This document shows positions 23,371 to 32,880 of a stretch of 64,000 nt of DNA, piece after piece. A program made the translations under genes and the position numbers. The stretch lies in NCBI RefSeq assembly GCF_003131205.1, contig NZ_QFFY01000009.1, forward strand, positions 124,001-188,000, in the 5' to 3' direction. How positions within the stretch are numbered: position 1 is the first letter of the stretch; each line of letters opens with the position of its first letter. Source of the stretch: Occallatibacter savannae (GTDB taxonomy: Bacteria; Acidobacteriota; Terriglobia; Terriglobales; Acidobacteriaceae). The notes below the pieces were generated by a model. The model ran no database searches, was not told where the DNA came from, and saw nothing but the letters and a program-made list of their open reading frames with translations.

Positions 23371-25626
23371 CTAGTGATTGGATACTTGAGATGTGGCGGC
23401 GTCGAGATTCTTGAGCATCGTGGCGATTTCGGGATTGGACATGAAGCTCTTCCACACAAGGCCCGTGCGGTGGTTCTCGATCATGACGACGATGGGCGCC
23501 TGATTCAATCCCATGTAAATGGGAGAGACCCAGTTCGCGGCGGGGTTGATGGCGTCGCGCAGGCCGTAGATGCCCCACATTGTGTCGCCGTAATCGCGAT
23601 AGAGATGCTTGAGCGCGGCCATCGAGGCTTCCGGTGTGTAGGGCATCGAAGCGAGCGAGCCGGTGGGCGTGATGTTGCCGATGTCGTCGGGCTCATCGGG
23701 CGCCTGGGCGACATAGCCGTTGGGGCCGTCGCTGGCGGTGAGTCCCCAGGCATCGGGGCCGTAGCCGGCGTAGTGCTTGGGGTTGGCCGTGACGTAAGCG
23801 CGGTTGATGAGCGCGATGTTGCGGTTGTTGTCGAAGTAAGAACTCGTGTAGCGGTCATGAAGAGCGTGCGGATCCATGCCCATGAAGGAGTAATGCGTGA
23901 AGAAGAGCGGGCCGCCGCGACCGACGCCGACGTCGAGCTTGATGCCGTAGTAGGTGTTGCCGTTGAAGTAGTGGTTGCCGTCTTTGGTGCCGCCCCAGCC
24001 CTCGCGGTAGTGCTGCGCAGTTTCGGACTGCGAAGCCCAGCCGGAGTAGTACATCGACGCGGGCACGCCGTGCGTTGGAGAGGCCATGGAGAGCAGGTAG
24101 GTGATCATTACTTCGTTCCACCCGATGAGCGGGTGGTGAATCTGATAAGCCCATTGAGGAGACCAGTGCCAGTAAAGGAAGTCGCTCGTTGGAGTCTGAC
24201 GATGCCAGTTCCACTCGACTGACTCCCAGAGCGCGGTGATGCGTTTGCGGAGCGACTCTTCGGCTAGATCGGAACCGTGGAAGTATCCGCGTGCGGCGAG
24301 CAGGCCCTGCACGAGAAATGAGGTCTCGACGAGATCGCCGCCGTTATCGTACATGCCGAAGACCGGCATGGTGTGCCCGGTTGCGCCGTTCATGTAGTGC
24401 GACCAGACGCCGTGATAGCGGTCGGCGTGCTCGAGGAAGTTGACGATCTTCGTGAGGCGCCCGACGCCTTCAGTGCGCGTGATGAAGTGGCGATCGACTC
24501 CGACGAGGAGGGCCATGATGCCGAAGCCACTTGCGCCGGTGGCAACGATGCGGTCGTCTCCAGGAATGTTTTCGCGCGTCATGCCGGAGTGGGGATCGGC
24601 GCCGTCCCAGTAGTAGTGAAAGCACGCCTGCTGCATCATCGTGAGCAGTTCGTCATCGCTGAGTTCGCGGGTGGTGGCTTCGGCGACATTGGATTGTGAG
24701 GATTCGTTATAGCTCCAACCGGCGGCGGCGACCCTGTAGCTGGCGTGAACGCCAGATTTTCCGAGGAAGTCCTCGTAGCGATGGAAGCCGGGAAGCTGGA
24801 TTCCTATGGGCTTGTACGGGCCGTTGTCGAGCGAGCGATAGATGACGTAGCGGGCCAGACGTGCGGGATCGGAGGATGACCACTCGAGTTCAATGTGGCG
24901 ATCGTAGCCGGTTGCGTGCAGGTGGCTGGGAGCAGGCAGCGCTGAAGCAGTTGGATCATCGGCCACGCGGATCTCATCGATGACGAGTGTGTGGCGCGCG
25001 TTATCGGCGCGGTCCTGATGGAAGGTGAGGCTCTGCAGGTACTCGGGCTTGAAGGGATAAATGGATGCCGTGGTGATGTCGGAGAAGGGAACGCGGACCT
25101 CGGTCCACTTATCGGCCGGAATGTTGCCTGTGTATTTGCCGAGCGCAAGCGGCGCGCTGAAGCTGGCGGGGAACTCGGCTACCTGAAGCCCTTCGGGAGA
25201 GGTAGAAAGAACGAGCTTCGGCAAGTCGGCAGCGGCGATGGCCTGCGGAGCATAGAGCCAGAAGTAGAGGTTGTGGCCGTCCAGACCAGGGCGCCGATTG
25301 CGGAAGTTCAGCATGGAGATCTGCGCATTCCAGCCGCCGTCGGGCGCGGACTGCCAGGTAAGGCGGATGGCATTCGGCGGAGTGCGGAAGTGCTCGGAGT
25401 CGACGGGCAACCGGCCCTTCTGGTTATCGACGAAGCTGTTCCCGTTCGTCTGCGCCTGCGAGTGGTAGTAGGTGTCGTGGGTGAGGCTGTTGTCGAAAAT
25501 GACGTGGCGGTAGTAGTCGCCCTGAGCGCTTGCATACGGAGTCACGACGATCGCGGCGAGAGAGAGGGCGAACAGAACCGCAACGCAAAGGTTGCGAGAA
25601 TGCAGATGAGGCTTAACGTACTTCAT
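23371..25626 (-). CDS. Secreted glycoamylase-domain glycoside hydrolase (GH144-like)
   Basis: 751 residues. A signal peptide ends near residue 34 (ASA|Q). A beta-sandwich, carbohydrate-binding-like region (about 40-230) and a fibronectin III-like domain (about 235-320) come next. The catalytic (alpha/alpha)6 glycoamylase domain (PF10091, about 325-740) has 'CFHYYWDGADPHSGMTREN', 'ATGASGFGIMALLVGV', 'LFFTHYSFMGMDPH' and 'ASDGPNGYVAQAPDEPD'. Characterised members with this domain (GH144) are endo-beta-1,2-glucanases, so a beta-1,2-glucan substrate is likely but unproven. The start overlaps the stop of the gene before it as ATGA. Confidence 0.85.
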   Translation of the reverse strand: MKYVKPHLHSRNLCVAVLFALSLAAIVVTPYASAQGDYYRHVIFDNSLTHDTYYHSQAQTNGNSFVDNQKGRLPVDSEHFRTPPNAIRLTWQSAPDGGWNAQISMLNFRNRRPGLDGHNLYFWLYAPQAIAAADLPKLVLSTSPEGLQVAEFPASFSAPLALGKYTGNIPADKWTEVRVPFSDITTASIYPFKPEYLQSLTFHQDRADNARHTLVIDEIRVADDPTASALPAPSHLHATGYDRHIELEWSSSDPARLARYVIYRSLDNGPYKPIGIQLPGFHRYEDFLGKSGVHASYRVAAAGWSYNESSQSNVAEATTRELSDDELLTMMQQACFHYYWDGADPHSGMTRENIPGDDRIVATGASGFGIMALLVGVDRHFITRTEGVGRLTKIVNFLEHADRYHGVWSHYMNGATGHTMPVFGMYDNGGDLVETSFLVQGLLAARGYFHGSDLAEESLRKRITALWESVEWNWHRQTPTSDFLYWHWSPQWAYQIHHPLIGWNEVMITYLLSMASPTHGVPASMYYSGWASQSETAQHYREGWGGTKDGNHYFNGNTYYGIKLDVGVGRGGPLFFTHYSFMGMDPHALHDRYTSSYFDNNRNIALINRAYVTANPKHYAGYGPDAWGLTASDGPNGYVAQAPDEPDDIGNITPTGSLASMPYTPEASMAALKHLYRDYGDTMWGIYGLRDAINPAANWVSPIYMGLNQAPIVVMIENHRTGLVWKSFMSNPEIATMLKNLDAATSQVSNH

Positions 25627-27574
25627 TTCGTCTCTTTCGGTTTGTCGGTACAGGACGTCTGGCAGATGGCGTGGGCCACATATCCTGCGGCGGTGGCGAA
25701 GGCGCGACCCGCCTGATCCATGCGGGCGGTGGCGGGGTCTACGCCTTCGGTGATGATGCCGCCATCCCAGTTGCTGGTGAGCAAAATCTTGAGTGCCTTA
25801 TCGTGGCCAGCTTTGAGGCGCAGTTCGTCGGCGATGCTCCACGCGGTGGTGAAGGGGACGCGGTAGCTGCCGGGCAGGCCGTACGGCTGGTCGCCGTAGG
25901 AATACTTGTAGTTGCTCGATTGCAGCCACTGAAATGTGCGGACGAAGGTCGCGTCGGACTCAGGAACGAAGCCGAGCAGCGGGAGCTTGAAGAGAGAGCC
26001 GGGTGGGATGTCCGTAAACACGAAGTTCTTTCCGTCCGTCGCGGAGGCGAAGATAGGGCCGGCGGCTCCGGGCGCGGATGCGGAAACACAGTGGGTCAGG
26101 ATCGCTTGATGCAGGGATGAAGCCCGCTTTGTCATATCGGCCGCGTTTGCCGAGTCATTGAGGCGACCGTAGAGATCGGCGAGATCGTAAGCGCCCTCCA
26201 GACGAGGGCGTTGTCGTAGGTGAGGAAGGGAAGCTTCTGGAATTCATCCTGCGAGTCCTGCAGTGATGAGTAGAGACCGGTAGCGGGATCGAAGCGGGCC
26301 AGCAGCCCATCGCGCAGACGCGTCAGCGCGGACTGATGCGCGGTGAGGAAGGCAGTGTCGCCGGTCTGCCTGATGTAGTCGGCGAGGGCCACGATGGGAG
26401 CGGCGGCTTCGTCGAGCTGAAAACCATCTTCGAGGACAACGCCGTCGATGAAGCGCGAGTGCGTGCCGGTGTTGCGCAGCTGAATGGTCAGCGCGTACTC
26501 GAGTGCATCGCGGGCCAGGGCAGGATCGCTGTCGAGCAGAGCGGGGAAACTCCACAGCATGGCATCGCGATCCCAGTAAGCGGCGGAGACGTAGTAGCGC
26601 GGGCTGCGCGAGGTGATGCCGACGAGCTGCTCGGTGTCGATGGTGCGCCCCCACGCGTAGAACTCGGTAAAGAGGAAATTGCGATTCATCAGCAGGTCCA
26701 GATCCGACTTCCCAGTCGTGCGTATCCGCGCGTTCAGAGCTGCGGCGGTCTGGTCGATGATGGCCTCCGCTCCGCTGCGTTCGATCTGCTCGCGAAGAGC
26801 GCGGGCATTGTGTGCGGCGCTGAATTCCTCGATTCCGCCGGAGAGCACGAAGTTCGCTTCGATCGTTTCGCCGGGTGCCAGAGTTTTCGATTGGCCGGCA
26901 TCGACTGACGGAGTTGGTGTCGTCGGGGGCGCGTTGATGGCGCCCTTGGATCCGGGGTGCAGCAGGGTCCACGCAAAGTCGGTGTCGGTGGTGAGGTAGC
27001 TGAAGGTTTCCGCCGGCTCTACCCAGGTTGCCGGCGCCACCCCGCGCTCGCCGCGGAGCGCGACGGGAACATACGTGACGCGATCGATGGAGCCGAACGC
27101 GGCGCGAACGCCAAGCGTGACGTCGGCCGCCGCGCTGCGATGGTTGGTCAGCGTCATGCGCAGAAAGGCTGCGCGCGATTCAGGCGGAGCGCACCAGGTG
27201 AGTGTCGCGTCGAGGCCGTCGACGGTGAGACGCGCGGTCGGAATCCAGTACTGGATGAGTTCCCACGTGGGGTTCTGAAATGCGAGTGGCTTGCCGCCGA
27301 CGGTGAAGTAGGGCTGGAGGACGGGCGAGCCCTTGTCGCCGCTGACCTGGAGGAGCCCGCGATGGCGCATGGAAAGGAAGTTGAATGTGCCCAGAGCGCC
27401 GTCGCTGGCGCGGATATCGGGCAGGGAGATCCATTGGTTGCCGGTGGGGAGAATGTCGTCGGATCGGAGCTTGAGCGGGGTGCGGGATTCAGCCCCTTCG
27501 AGACACATTGAGAGTGCAAGTACGGCAAGCGCGCACGCGAGTACGCGCGAAAGGCGACGAACTACTGGCCGCAA
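25623..27574 (-). pseudogene. Six-hairpin glycosidase-like gene, split by one frameshift
   Basis: Two abutting frames, 27574-26132 and 26135-25623, make one protein of about 650 residues if one base is added near 26188-26197. The first frame ends '...LTYDNALVWRAL' and the second continues 'AYDLADLYGRLNDSANAADM'. A signal peptide is present. An N-terminal beta-sandwich precedes an (alpha/alpha)6 domain with 'YWDRDAMLWSFPALLDSDP' and 'DGVVLEDGFQLDEAAAPIVA', like GH15/GH63/GH125-type six-hairpin glycosidases; the exact family is unclear. The missing base lies beside GGG and TT runs, so a sequencing error is as likely as true decay. It is coupled to the GH144-like gene (ATGA). Confidence 0.7.
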
Positions 27575-27822
27575 GGTCTACCTCCGATTGCAATGCCGGG
27601 ACAAGCATACACGCCCGGAATCGACCAGGCAGGAGCCTGTTCGAGGACGAGAACCAGAACCTTTGCCGCACTTTTTTCCACAGAGGCGGTCAGAAGCGCT
27701 CAAACGAATTAGTTCGGCCCAAGCTGAATCGAGATGCGGAAGAATGCAGGCGGGTTGGTTGGTTCCGCCCAAGATCAACATTGACAGAGGGGATAGGGCC
27801 GGTGGTACCTTTCCGTCCGGTT

Positions 27823-27838
27823 GCGCAATCGTTTGCGC
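27823..27838. promoter_or_regulatory. LacI-family operator 1
   Basis: A 16-base palindromic site GCGCAATCGTTTGCGC with perfect GCGCAA/TTGCGC arms and a central CG. It fits the LacI/GalR consensus type (CGCAANCGNTTGCG). It stands 21 bases, centre to centre, before operator 2. Confidence 0.6.
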
Positions 27839-27843
27839 ACTGA

Positions 27844-27859
27844 GCACAAACGATTGTGC
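27844..27859. promoter_or_regulatory. LacI-family operator 2
   Basis: The palindrome GCACAAACGATTGTGC has GCACAA/TTGTGC arms and a central CG. It directly abuts a TTGACG that may be the -35 box of the receptor gene, so a bound repressor would block RNA polymerase. Confidence 0.6.
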
Positions 27860-27887
27860 TTGACGCGTTGGCTGTACCCCTTGTAAC
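27860..27887 (+). promoter_or_regulatory. Possible promoter of the TonB-dependent receptor
   Basis: TTGACG (27860-27865), 16 bases, then TGTAAC (27882-27887), twenty bases before the start codon. The -10 is weak; the position beside the operators is the main support. Confidence 0.35.
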
Positions 27888-27906
27888 CGAATCTCAGGAG
27901 AACGTG

Positions 27907-30900
27907 ATGCAGGAAAACAATGTACTCAGCTCTCGATCGACCGGCTGGGAACACGGGATTGTCGCGCATCTGCGGGTTGGGTTGTGGACCCTCGCAGCGA
28001 TGCTTCTTGTCCTGTGTGCTCTTCCCGCCCACGCCCAATACCGAGCCAGCCTGCAGGGAACGGTTGCCGATTCCCAGGGTGCAATGATCCCAGGGGCGCA
28101 GCTGACTCTGACCGACACAGAGACAAACCGCGCGATTACGGCCACGAGCGACGGGGAAGGAAACTTCGTTTTCAACCAGCTTGCGCCGAGCACCTACAAG
28201 CTTGAACTGACGCGCGACGGGTTCAAGAAGAAGCAGCTCGACGGCGTTCGCATCATTGCCGAGCAGGCGAACTCGCGGAACGTCGTGCTCGAGACCGGCG
28301 GTACCACGGAGACCGTCACCGTGAATGCCGGCGATGCTCCGGTGATCGACACGGCTACTGGAAGCATCAGCGGAACCATCACGCAGGAGAACCTGGCGAA
28401 GATGCCGGACTTCGGCCGCGATCCGCTGCAGCTTGCAAATCTGGCGCCGGGAATGTTCGGCGACTCTTCACACAACGGCGACGGCGGATCCGCCGGGCTG
28501 CCTGGCAATCAGGGACCGGGAAGCGTGGGATCGAGCGATGGTCCCTACAAGACGGAAAACAGGCCGCAGGTCTCGGGCAATGGCGGACGCAGTGACAGCA
28601 ATGGAGTCACCATCGACGGCGTTCAATCGACAAGCGTGACGTGGGGATCGGCCTCCGTGGTGACGCCGAATCCAGACACCATCAAAGAAATGAAAGTGGT
28701 CACGAACCCGTATGACGCCGAGCTTGGCCGCTTTAGCGGAGCGCAGATTCAGCTGATCACGCAGAACGGCACGAATCAGTTCCATGGAACTGGGCTGTTC
28801 AAGCTGGATCGGCCAGGGCTGAATGCCAAGCAGCGCTTCGAGCCGAATAATAATCCGCAGAAGAATACCGCCCGGTTCAATGAATTTGGCGGAACCGTGG
28901 GAGGGCCGATCGTTCTCAACCGGCTGTTCTTCTTCTTCGGATACGACACGATTCGCAACCATGGCACAAACACCGGCGGCGGATGGTACGAGACATCGAC
29001 CTTCGACAGTTCATCGGCGTCTGGAACCAACGCAAACAAGTTTCTGACCGTGAAGGGCGTTGGAGTTTCGGCGAAGAACATCCTTGAGGGCGCCGGCGAT
29101 CCGCACAAGTGCGCGGATGTAGGGCTGGTGCAGGGAGTGAACTGCAACTGGATTCAGGGCAAGGGCCTGGATCTTGGAAAGCCGCTGACGATCGGAGTGG
29201 GCAAGCACGATCCTTCGTATGCCGATCCGACGACGGTAGAAGGCGTGAAGACGTTCACGCCCGGGCTCGGTGGAGACGGCACCGGCAGCTACGCGGCGAA
29301 CATGGATGGCAATGCGGACATGTTCTACGTCTCGACCGAGGGCCCGAACAATACGGTCAACACGCAGTACAACGGACGTGTCGACGTGCAGGTGACGAAC
29401 AAGGATCTGGTAGCCGGCAACATCTATTACGTTCCCGTCTCGTCGGACAGCTTCTCCGATCGGCCGCAGAACATCTTCCATCACAGAGCGAAGAACTATT
29501 CGATGGGAGCGCTCTACAACCATACGTTCAGCGGCACGATGCTGAATGAAGCGCGCGCCGATATGGCCGGGTGGAAGTGGAACGAGCTTAAAGACAATCC
29601 GCAGGCGCCGCTGGGTCTGCCTTTTGCGAACCTGTACCACGTGGATGGTTCCAATTCATTTTCGAACGTCAATCCGAACGGCTTTGGTCCGAGCATCGGC
29701 AGCATCTTCGACCAGTGGACGCTCAACTTCAAAGACGTGCTCACCAAGGTATATAGGAGCCACAACCTGAAGTTTGGCGGGCAGTACACGCGACTCGCCC
29801 AACTCGATTCGGCTCCCTGGGGCGCCAGCGAGAACTTCTACTTCAACAATTACTGGGACTTCCTGAACGATGCGCCGCAGGCGGAGCAGATCAACGGCGC
29901 AGATCCACTGACGGGCCGTCCGACCGATTCCAGAAAAGACGACCGCCAGAACATTCCGTCGATATTCGTGCAGGACGACTGGAAGGTGAAGCCAAACCTG
30001 ACGCTGAACCTTGGCCTTCGCTGGGAGTACTTCGGCGGCATGACGGAGAAGAAGGGCAACAATCCGCGGCTCGACCTCGGCAGCGGTTCCGGCACCTTCA
30101 CCGGAATGGCAATCGTTCTGAAGCAGCCGCAGGTGGATGCGCAGAAGGCGAACTTCGGCCCGCAGATCGGGTTTGCCTGGATGCCGATGAAGCACCAGGG
30201 CAAGCTGGTACTGCGCGGTGGGTTCGGCTTGTCGTACAACGGGCTGGAGCAGGCCATCACGACCAACACGCGTTTCGATCCGCCGTTCCTGACCAACAGC
30301 AAATCGCTCACGGGCAATCAGATTGCCTACAACATCAGCGACGTCTTCAAGTACGGATCGCTGTCGGGCAGTCCGGCGCTGATTTCGAACTTCAACTCCG
30401 CGAATCTGCCGACGAGCGGAATCGCGATCAACGTCACGGCTGTAGATCCCAAACTGCCGACCACGTATGTGTACCGGTACTCGGTGGAGGCGCAGTACGA
30501 CCTGGGCAGCCAATGGGTAGCGACCCTTGGTTACACGGGAAGTTCGGGGCGCAATCTGCCGCTGCAGTACAACCTGTACAACAAATTCGCACCGCAGATT
30601 CTGACCGGAGCCGTGGCGTTCAACCCGGCGGTGAACTTCATTGATTGGTACGAAGATTCCGGCACCTCGCACTACAACGCGATGAGGGCTGAGATTCGCC
30701 ACCAGTTCGCGCACACCTTCGAGGCGGATGTGCAGTACCAGTGGGCACACTCGCTTGACGATGGATCGGGACCCTACACGCAGTCCGACTACCAATGGCT
30801 GCCCGGGCAAAACTGGGGCAATTCGGACTACGACGTGCGGAACACGATCAAGATGTTCGGCATGTGGTCGCCGCGGATCTTCCATGGCAATTCAATGGCG

Positions 30901-31467
30901 GAGAAAGTGCTGGGTGGATGGACGTTCAGTCCGATCTTCATCTATCACTCCGGCTTCCCATACAACCCGCACTACGGCGGACTCGGCTGCAACGCGTTCT
31001 ACAAGAACAACGGAGATTGCGATCTGCGTGCAGTCGCCTACAAGGGCGGTGCATCCAGCAGCCAATCTACAGACAGCTTCAAGACAGCGGCCGGGCACTT
31101 TCCGAAAGGCGGAAAGGCATATTTCACGCAGCCGGACGTCGTGAACAACACCAGCCCCGACTGGAACGATATCAAGTCTGTCCCGACGCCGAGTGCTCTT
31201 CCGCAGGCTCCGGGAGTGGGCAGGAACGCGTTCTATGGACCGCTCTACTCGAATCTTGACTTCGCGGCGACCAAGGCTTTTGGCTTGCCGCCGATGAAGG
31301 TGCTGGGTGAGAATGCCCGGTTCGAGATTCGCGCCAACGCCTTCAACGTGTTCAACAAGGTGAACCTCACCAACATCGACACCAACATCACGGACACAAA
31401 CTTTGGGCGAGCAAATAACGCCCTTGGTTCGCGGACCATCGAAGGTGAGTTCCACTTCAAGTTCTAA
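27907..31467 (+). CDS. Oar-like TonB-dependent outer-membrane receptor
   Basis: 1186 residues. A signal peptide ends about residue 43 (AHA|Q). A carboxypeptidase-regulatory-like domain follows (about 45-130, 'GTVADSQGAMIPGAQLTL'), then a plug with 'GGRSDSNGVTIDGV' and a 22-strand type barrel ending in an aromatic residue ('GEFHFKF'). Acidobacteria carry many copies of this family; they are thought to import oligosaccharides or other large molecules with TonB energy. ATG 27907 is preceded by AGGAG (27896-27900); the frame is open to 27856 but that would overlap operator 2. The LacI-type operators and flanking glycosidases point to a sugar ligand. Confidence 0.92.
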   Translation: MQENNVLSSRSTGWEHGIVAHLRVGLWTLAAMLLVLCALPAHAQYRASLQGTVADSQGAMIPGAQLTLTDTETNRAITATSDGEGNFVFNQLAPSTYKLELTRDGFKKKQLDGVRIIAEQANSRNVVLETGGTTETVTVNAGDAPVIDTATGSISGTITQENLAKMPDFGRDPLQLANLAPGMFGDSSHNGDGGSAGLPGNQGPGSVGSSDGPYKTENRPQVSGNGGRSDSNGVTIDGVQSTSVTWGSASVVTPNPDTIKEMKVVTNPYDAELGRFSGAQIQLITQNGTNQFHGTGLFKLDRPGLNAKQRFEPNNNPQKNTARFNEFGGTVGGPIVLNRLFFFFGYDTIRNHGTNTGGGWYETSTFDSSSASGTNANKFLTVKGVGVSAKNILEGAGDPHKCADVGLVQGVNCNWIQGKGLDLGKPLTIGVGKHDPSYADPTTVEGVKTFTPGLGGDGTGSYAANMDGNADMFYVSTEGPNNTVNTQYNGRVDVQVTNKDLVAGNIYYVPVSSDSFSDRPQNIFHHRAKNYSMGALYNHTFSGTMLNEARADMAGWKWNELKDNPQAPLGLPFANLYHVDGSNSFSNVNPNGFGPSIGSIFDQWTLNFKDVLTKVYRSHNLKFGGQYTRLAQLDSAPWGASENFYFNNYWDFLNDAPQAEQINGADPLTGRPTDSRKDDRQNIPSIFVQDDWKVKPNLTLNLGLRWEYFGGMTEKKGNNPRLDLGSGSGTFTGMAIVLKQPQVDAQKANFGPQIGFAWMPMKHQGKLVLRGGFGLSYNGLEQAITTNTRFDPPFLTNSKSLTGNQIAYNISDVFKYGSLSGSPALISNFNSANLPTSGIAINVTAVDPKLPTTYVYRYSVEAQYDLGSQWVATLGYTGSSGRNLPLQYNLYNKFAPQILTGAVAFNPAVNFIDWYEDSGTSHYNAMRAEIRHQFAHTFEADVQYQWAHSLDDGSGPYTQSDYQWLPGQNWGNSDYDVRNTIKMFGMWSPRIFHGNSMAEKVLGGWTFSPIFIYHSGFPYNPHYGGLGCNAFYKNNGDCDLRAVAYKGGASSSQSTDSFKTAAGHFPKGGKAYFTQPDVVNNTSPDWNDIKSVPTPSALPQAPGVGRNAFYGPLYSNLDFAATKAFGLPPMKVLGENARFEIRANAFNVFNKVNLTNIDTNITDTNFGRANNALGSRTIEGEFHFKF

Positions 31468-31481
31468 CCTGGCCTGCCTTT

Positions 31482-31512
31482 TCTCCCTGCTCTTCGGGGC
31501 AGGGAGATTTCA
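31482..31512 (+). terminator. Hairpin terminator after the receptor gene
   Basis: A 9-bp stem TCTCCCTGC (31482-31490) / GCAGGGAGA (31499-31507) with an eight-base loop, followed by TTTCA. The T-tract is short, so termination strength is uncertain. Confidence 0.55.
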
Positions 31513-31620
31513 CCAATTGAGCCGTCGGCGAAGCGTCGCAGAGTTGACGATCGACGGCGGCTTTCTTGTTTTCCTCTGAGATGAGAGTCTTGATCTGACG
31601 GGAATTGTTTACGAGGCCCG

Positions 31621-32835
31621 ATGCGGAAAAGGTTTTCATTCAATGGTGTCCTGGTGTTTGCGATGGCGACAGCTGTCGGATTGAGCCAATCGGGAACACC
31701 GAGGGCCGTGAGTTCACGGGCCGGGGGAGCGCAGGGTTCGGGCGTTCCGTCTCGCAATCTCGAATCCTTGAAGAAGAAAGCCGATGAGGCGAGAGATGCC
31801 GGGCAGCTGGAGGAAGCAGCGAAGCTCTACCATCGCGCGCTGGTCCTCAACCCGAAGTGGACCGAGGGCTGGTGGTCGCTGGGGACGCTGCAGTATGACA
31901 GCGATCGCTACGCGGAGGCAGAGCTGGCGTTCGAAAAGGTGGTTGCGCTCGATCCAGGCCACGGGACCGCGCGAGCCATGTTGGGGCTCTGCGAATTTGA
32001 GCTGGGGCAGCAGGACCGCGCATTGAAGGACATCCAGCAAAGCGAGAAGCTCGGCGTGCTCGAAGATCAGCAACTGCGGGACGTCGTGATGTATCACGAG
32101 GGAGTGCTGCTGCAGAGGGCAGGGAAGTTTGAAGCGGCGAAAGGCGCGCTGGCTTCCTTGTGTCTGGGGGGCTTGCGGAGCGCGGAACTTGCAGGAACGT
32201 TCGGCATGGTCGCGCTGCGCATGCGGGACGTCGCGCAGCCGAGCGCCAGAACAGAGGCAGGGCAGATCGTGCAGCATGTGGGGCAAGCAGCGTGCCTGAG
32301 CGGGGCAAAAGAATACGACGCGGCGAAAGCGGAGTTTCTGGAGGTAATTGCACGAGCGCCGAATTTCCCGCTGCTGCATTACGCGTACGGGCGCATGTTG
32401 CAGGATGCGCGCGATCACGATGGCGCGATCAAGGAGTTTGAGGCAGAGATTGCGGTGCAGCCGAACAGCGTGTTGCCTCGTCTGCGAATCGCCGCGGCCG
32501 AGTACAAGTGGAATCCCGAGGAGGGACTCAAATTCGCGGAAGAAGCGGTGAAGCTGCAGCCCGATCTTCCGCTGGGCCACTATCTGCTGGGTCTGCTGCT
32601 GCTGGAGACGGGGGTCTATCAACGGGCTATTCCGGAGCTCGAAACAGCGCGGAAGGCCTTTCCGCAGGAGACAAAAATCGACATATCGCTGGCCAATGCC
32701 TACACGCAGGTCGGGCGAACGCAGGACGCTGCGCGTGCGCGTGCGGAGTTCGCGCGCAAGAAGCAGGCGCAACAGGCTGCAGGCGAAGAAGCGGTCGAAA
32801 TTACCGACGCGATGGACGCGAGATCGAAGCCATAG
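31621..32835 (+). CDS. Secreted TPR-repeat protein
   Basis: 404 residues. An N-terminal signal-like helix ('GVLVFAMATAVGLS') precedes about eight tetratricopeptide units. Clear ones are 'AAKLYHRALVLNPKWTEGWW', 'AELAFEKVVALDPGHGTARA' and 'AIKEFEAEIAVQPNSVLPRL'. The C-terminus is charged. It is likely a periplasmic scaffold. TPR proteins of this kind commonly accompany Oar-like receptors and CRTAC1/UnbV proteins in Acidobacteria, as here; a joint role in polymer binding or secretion is inference. It converges with the CRTAC1 gene, only 45 bases apart. Confidence 0.82.
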   Translation: MRKRFSFNGVLVFAMATAVGLSQSGTPRAVSSRAGGAQGSGVPSRNLESLKKKADEARDAGQLEEAAKLYHRALVLNPKWTEGWWSLGTLQYDSDRYAEAELAFEKVVALDPGHGTARAMLGLCEFELGQQDRALKDIQQSEKLGVLEDQQLRDVVMYHEGVLLQRAGKFEAAKGALASLCLGGLRSAELAGTFGMVALRMRDVAQPSARTEAGQIVQHVGQAACLSGAKEYDAAKAEFLEVIARAPNFPLLHYAYGRMLQDARDHDGAIKEFEAEIAVQPNSVLPRLRIAAAEYKWNPEEGLKFAEEAVKLQPDLPLGHYLLGLLLLETGVYQRAIPELETARKAFPQETKIDISLANAYTQVGRTQDAARARAEFARKKQAQQAAGEEAVEITDAMDARSKP

Positions 32836-32880
32836 ATGCAAGCGCAAGCAACAATTTCGGGATCAGCGGTGCGGTACGCG

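Larger units (their letters stand above)
27575..27906. other. Intergenic regulatory region between divergent carbohydrate genes
   Basis: 332 bases with no gene between the divergent glycosidase gene and the TonB-dependent receptor. It holds two LacI-type operators (27823-27859) and a promoter-like TTGACG-N16-TGTAAC at 27860-27887. The rest shows no obvious structure. Confidence 0.55.

Noticed and set aside
27781..27809. TTGACA at 27781 as a second receptor promoter
   Set aside because: At the correct spacing only GGTACC is found, so it is not convincing.
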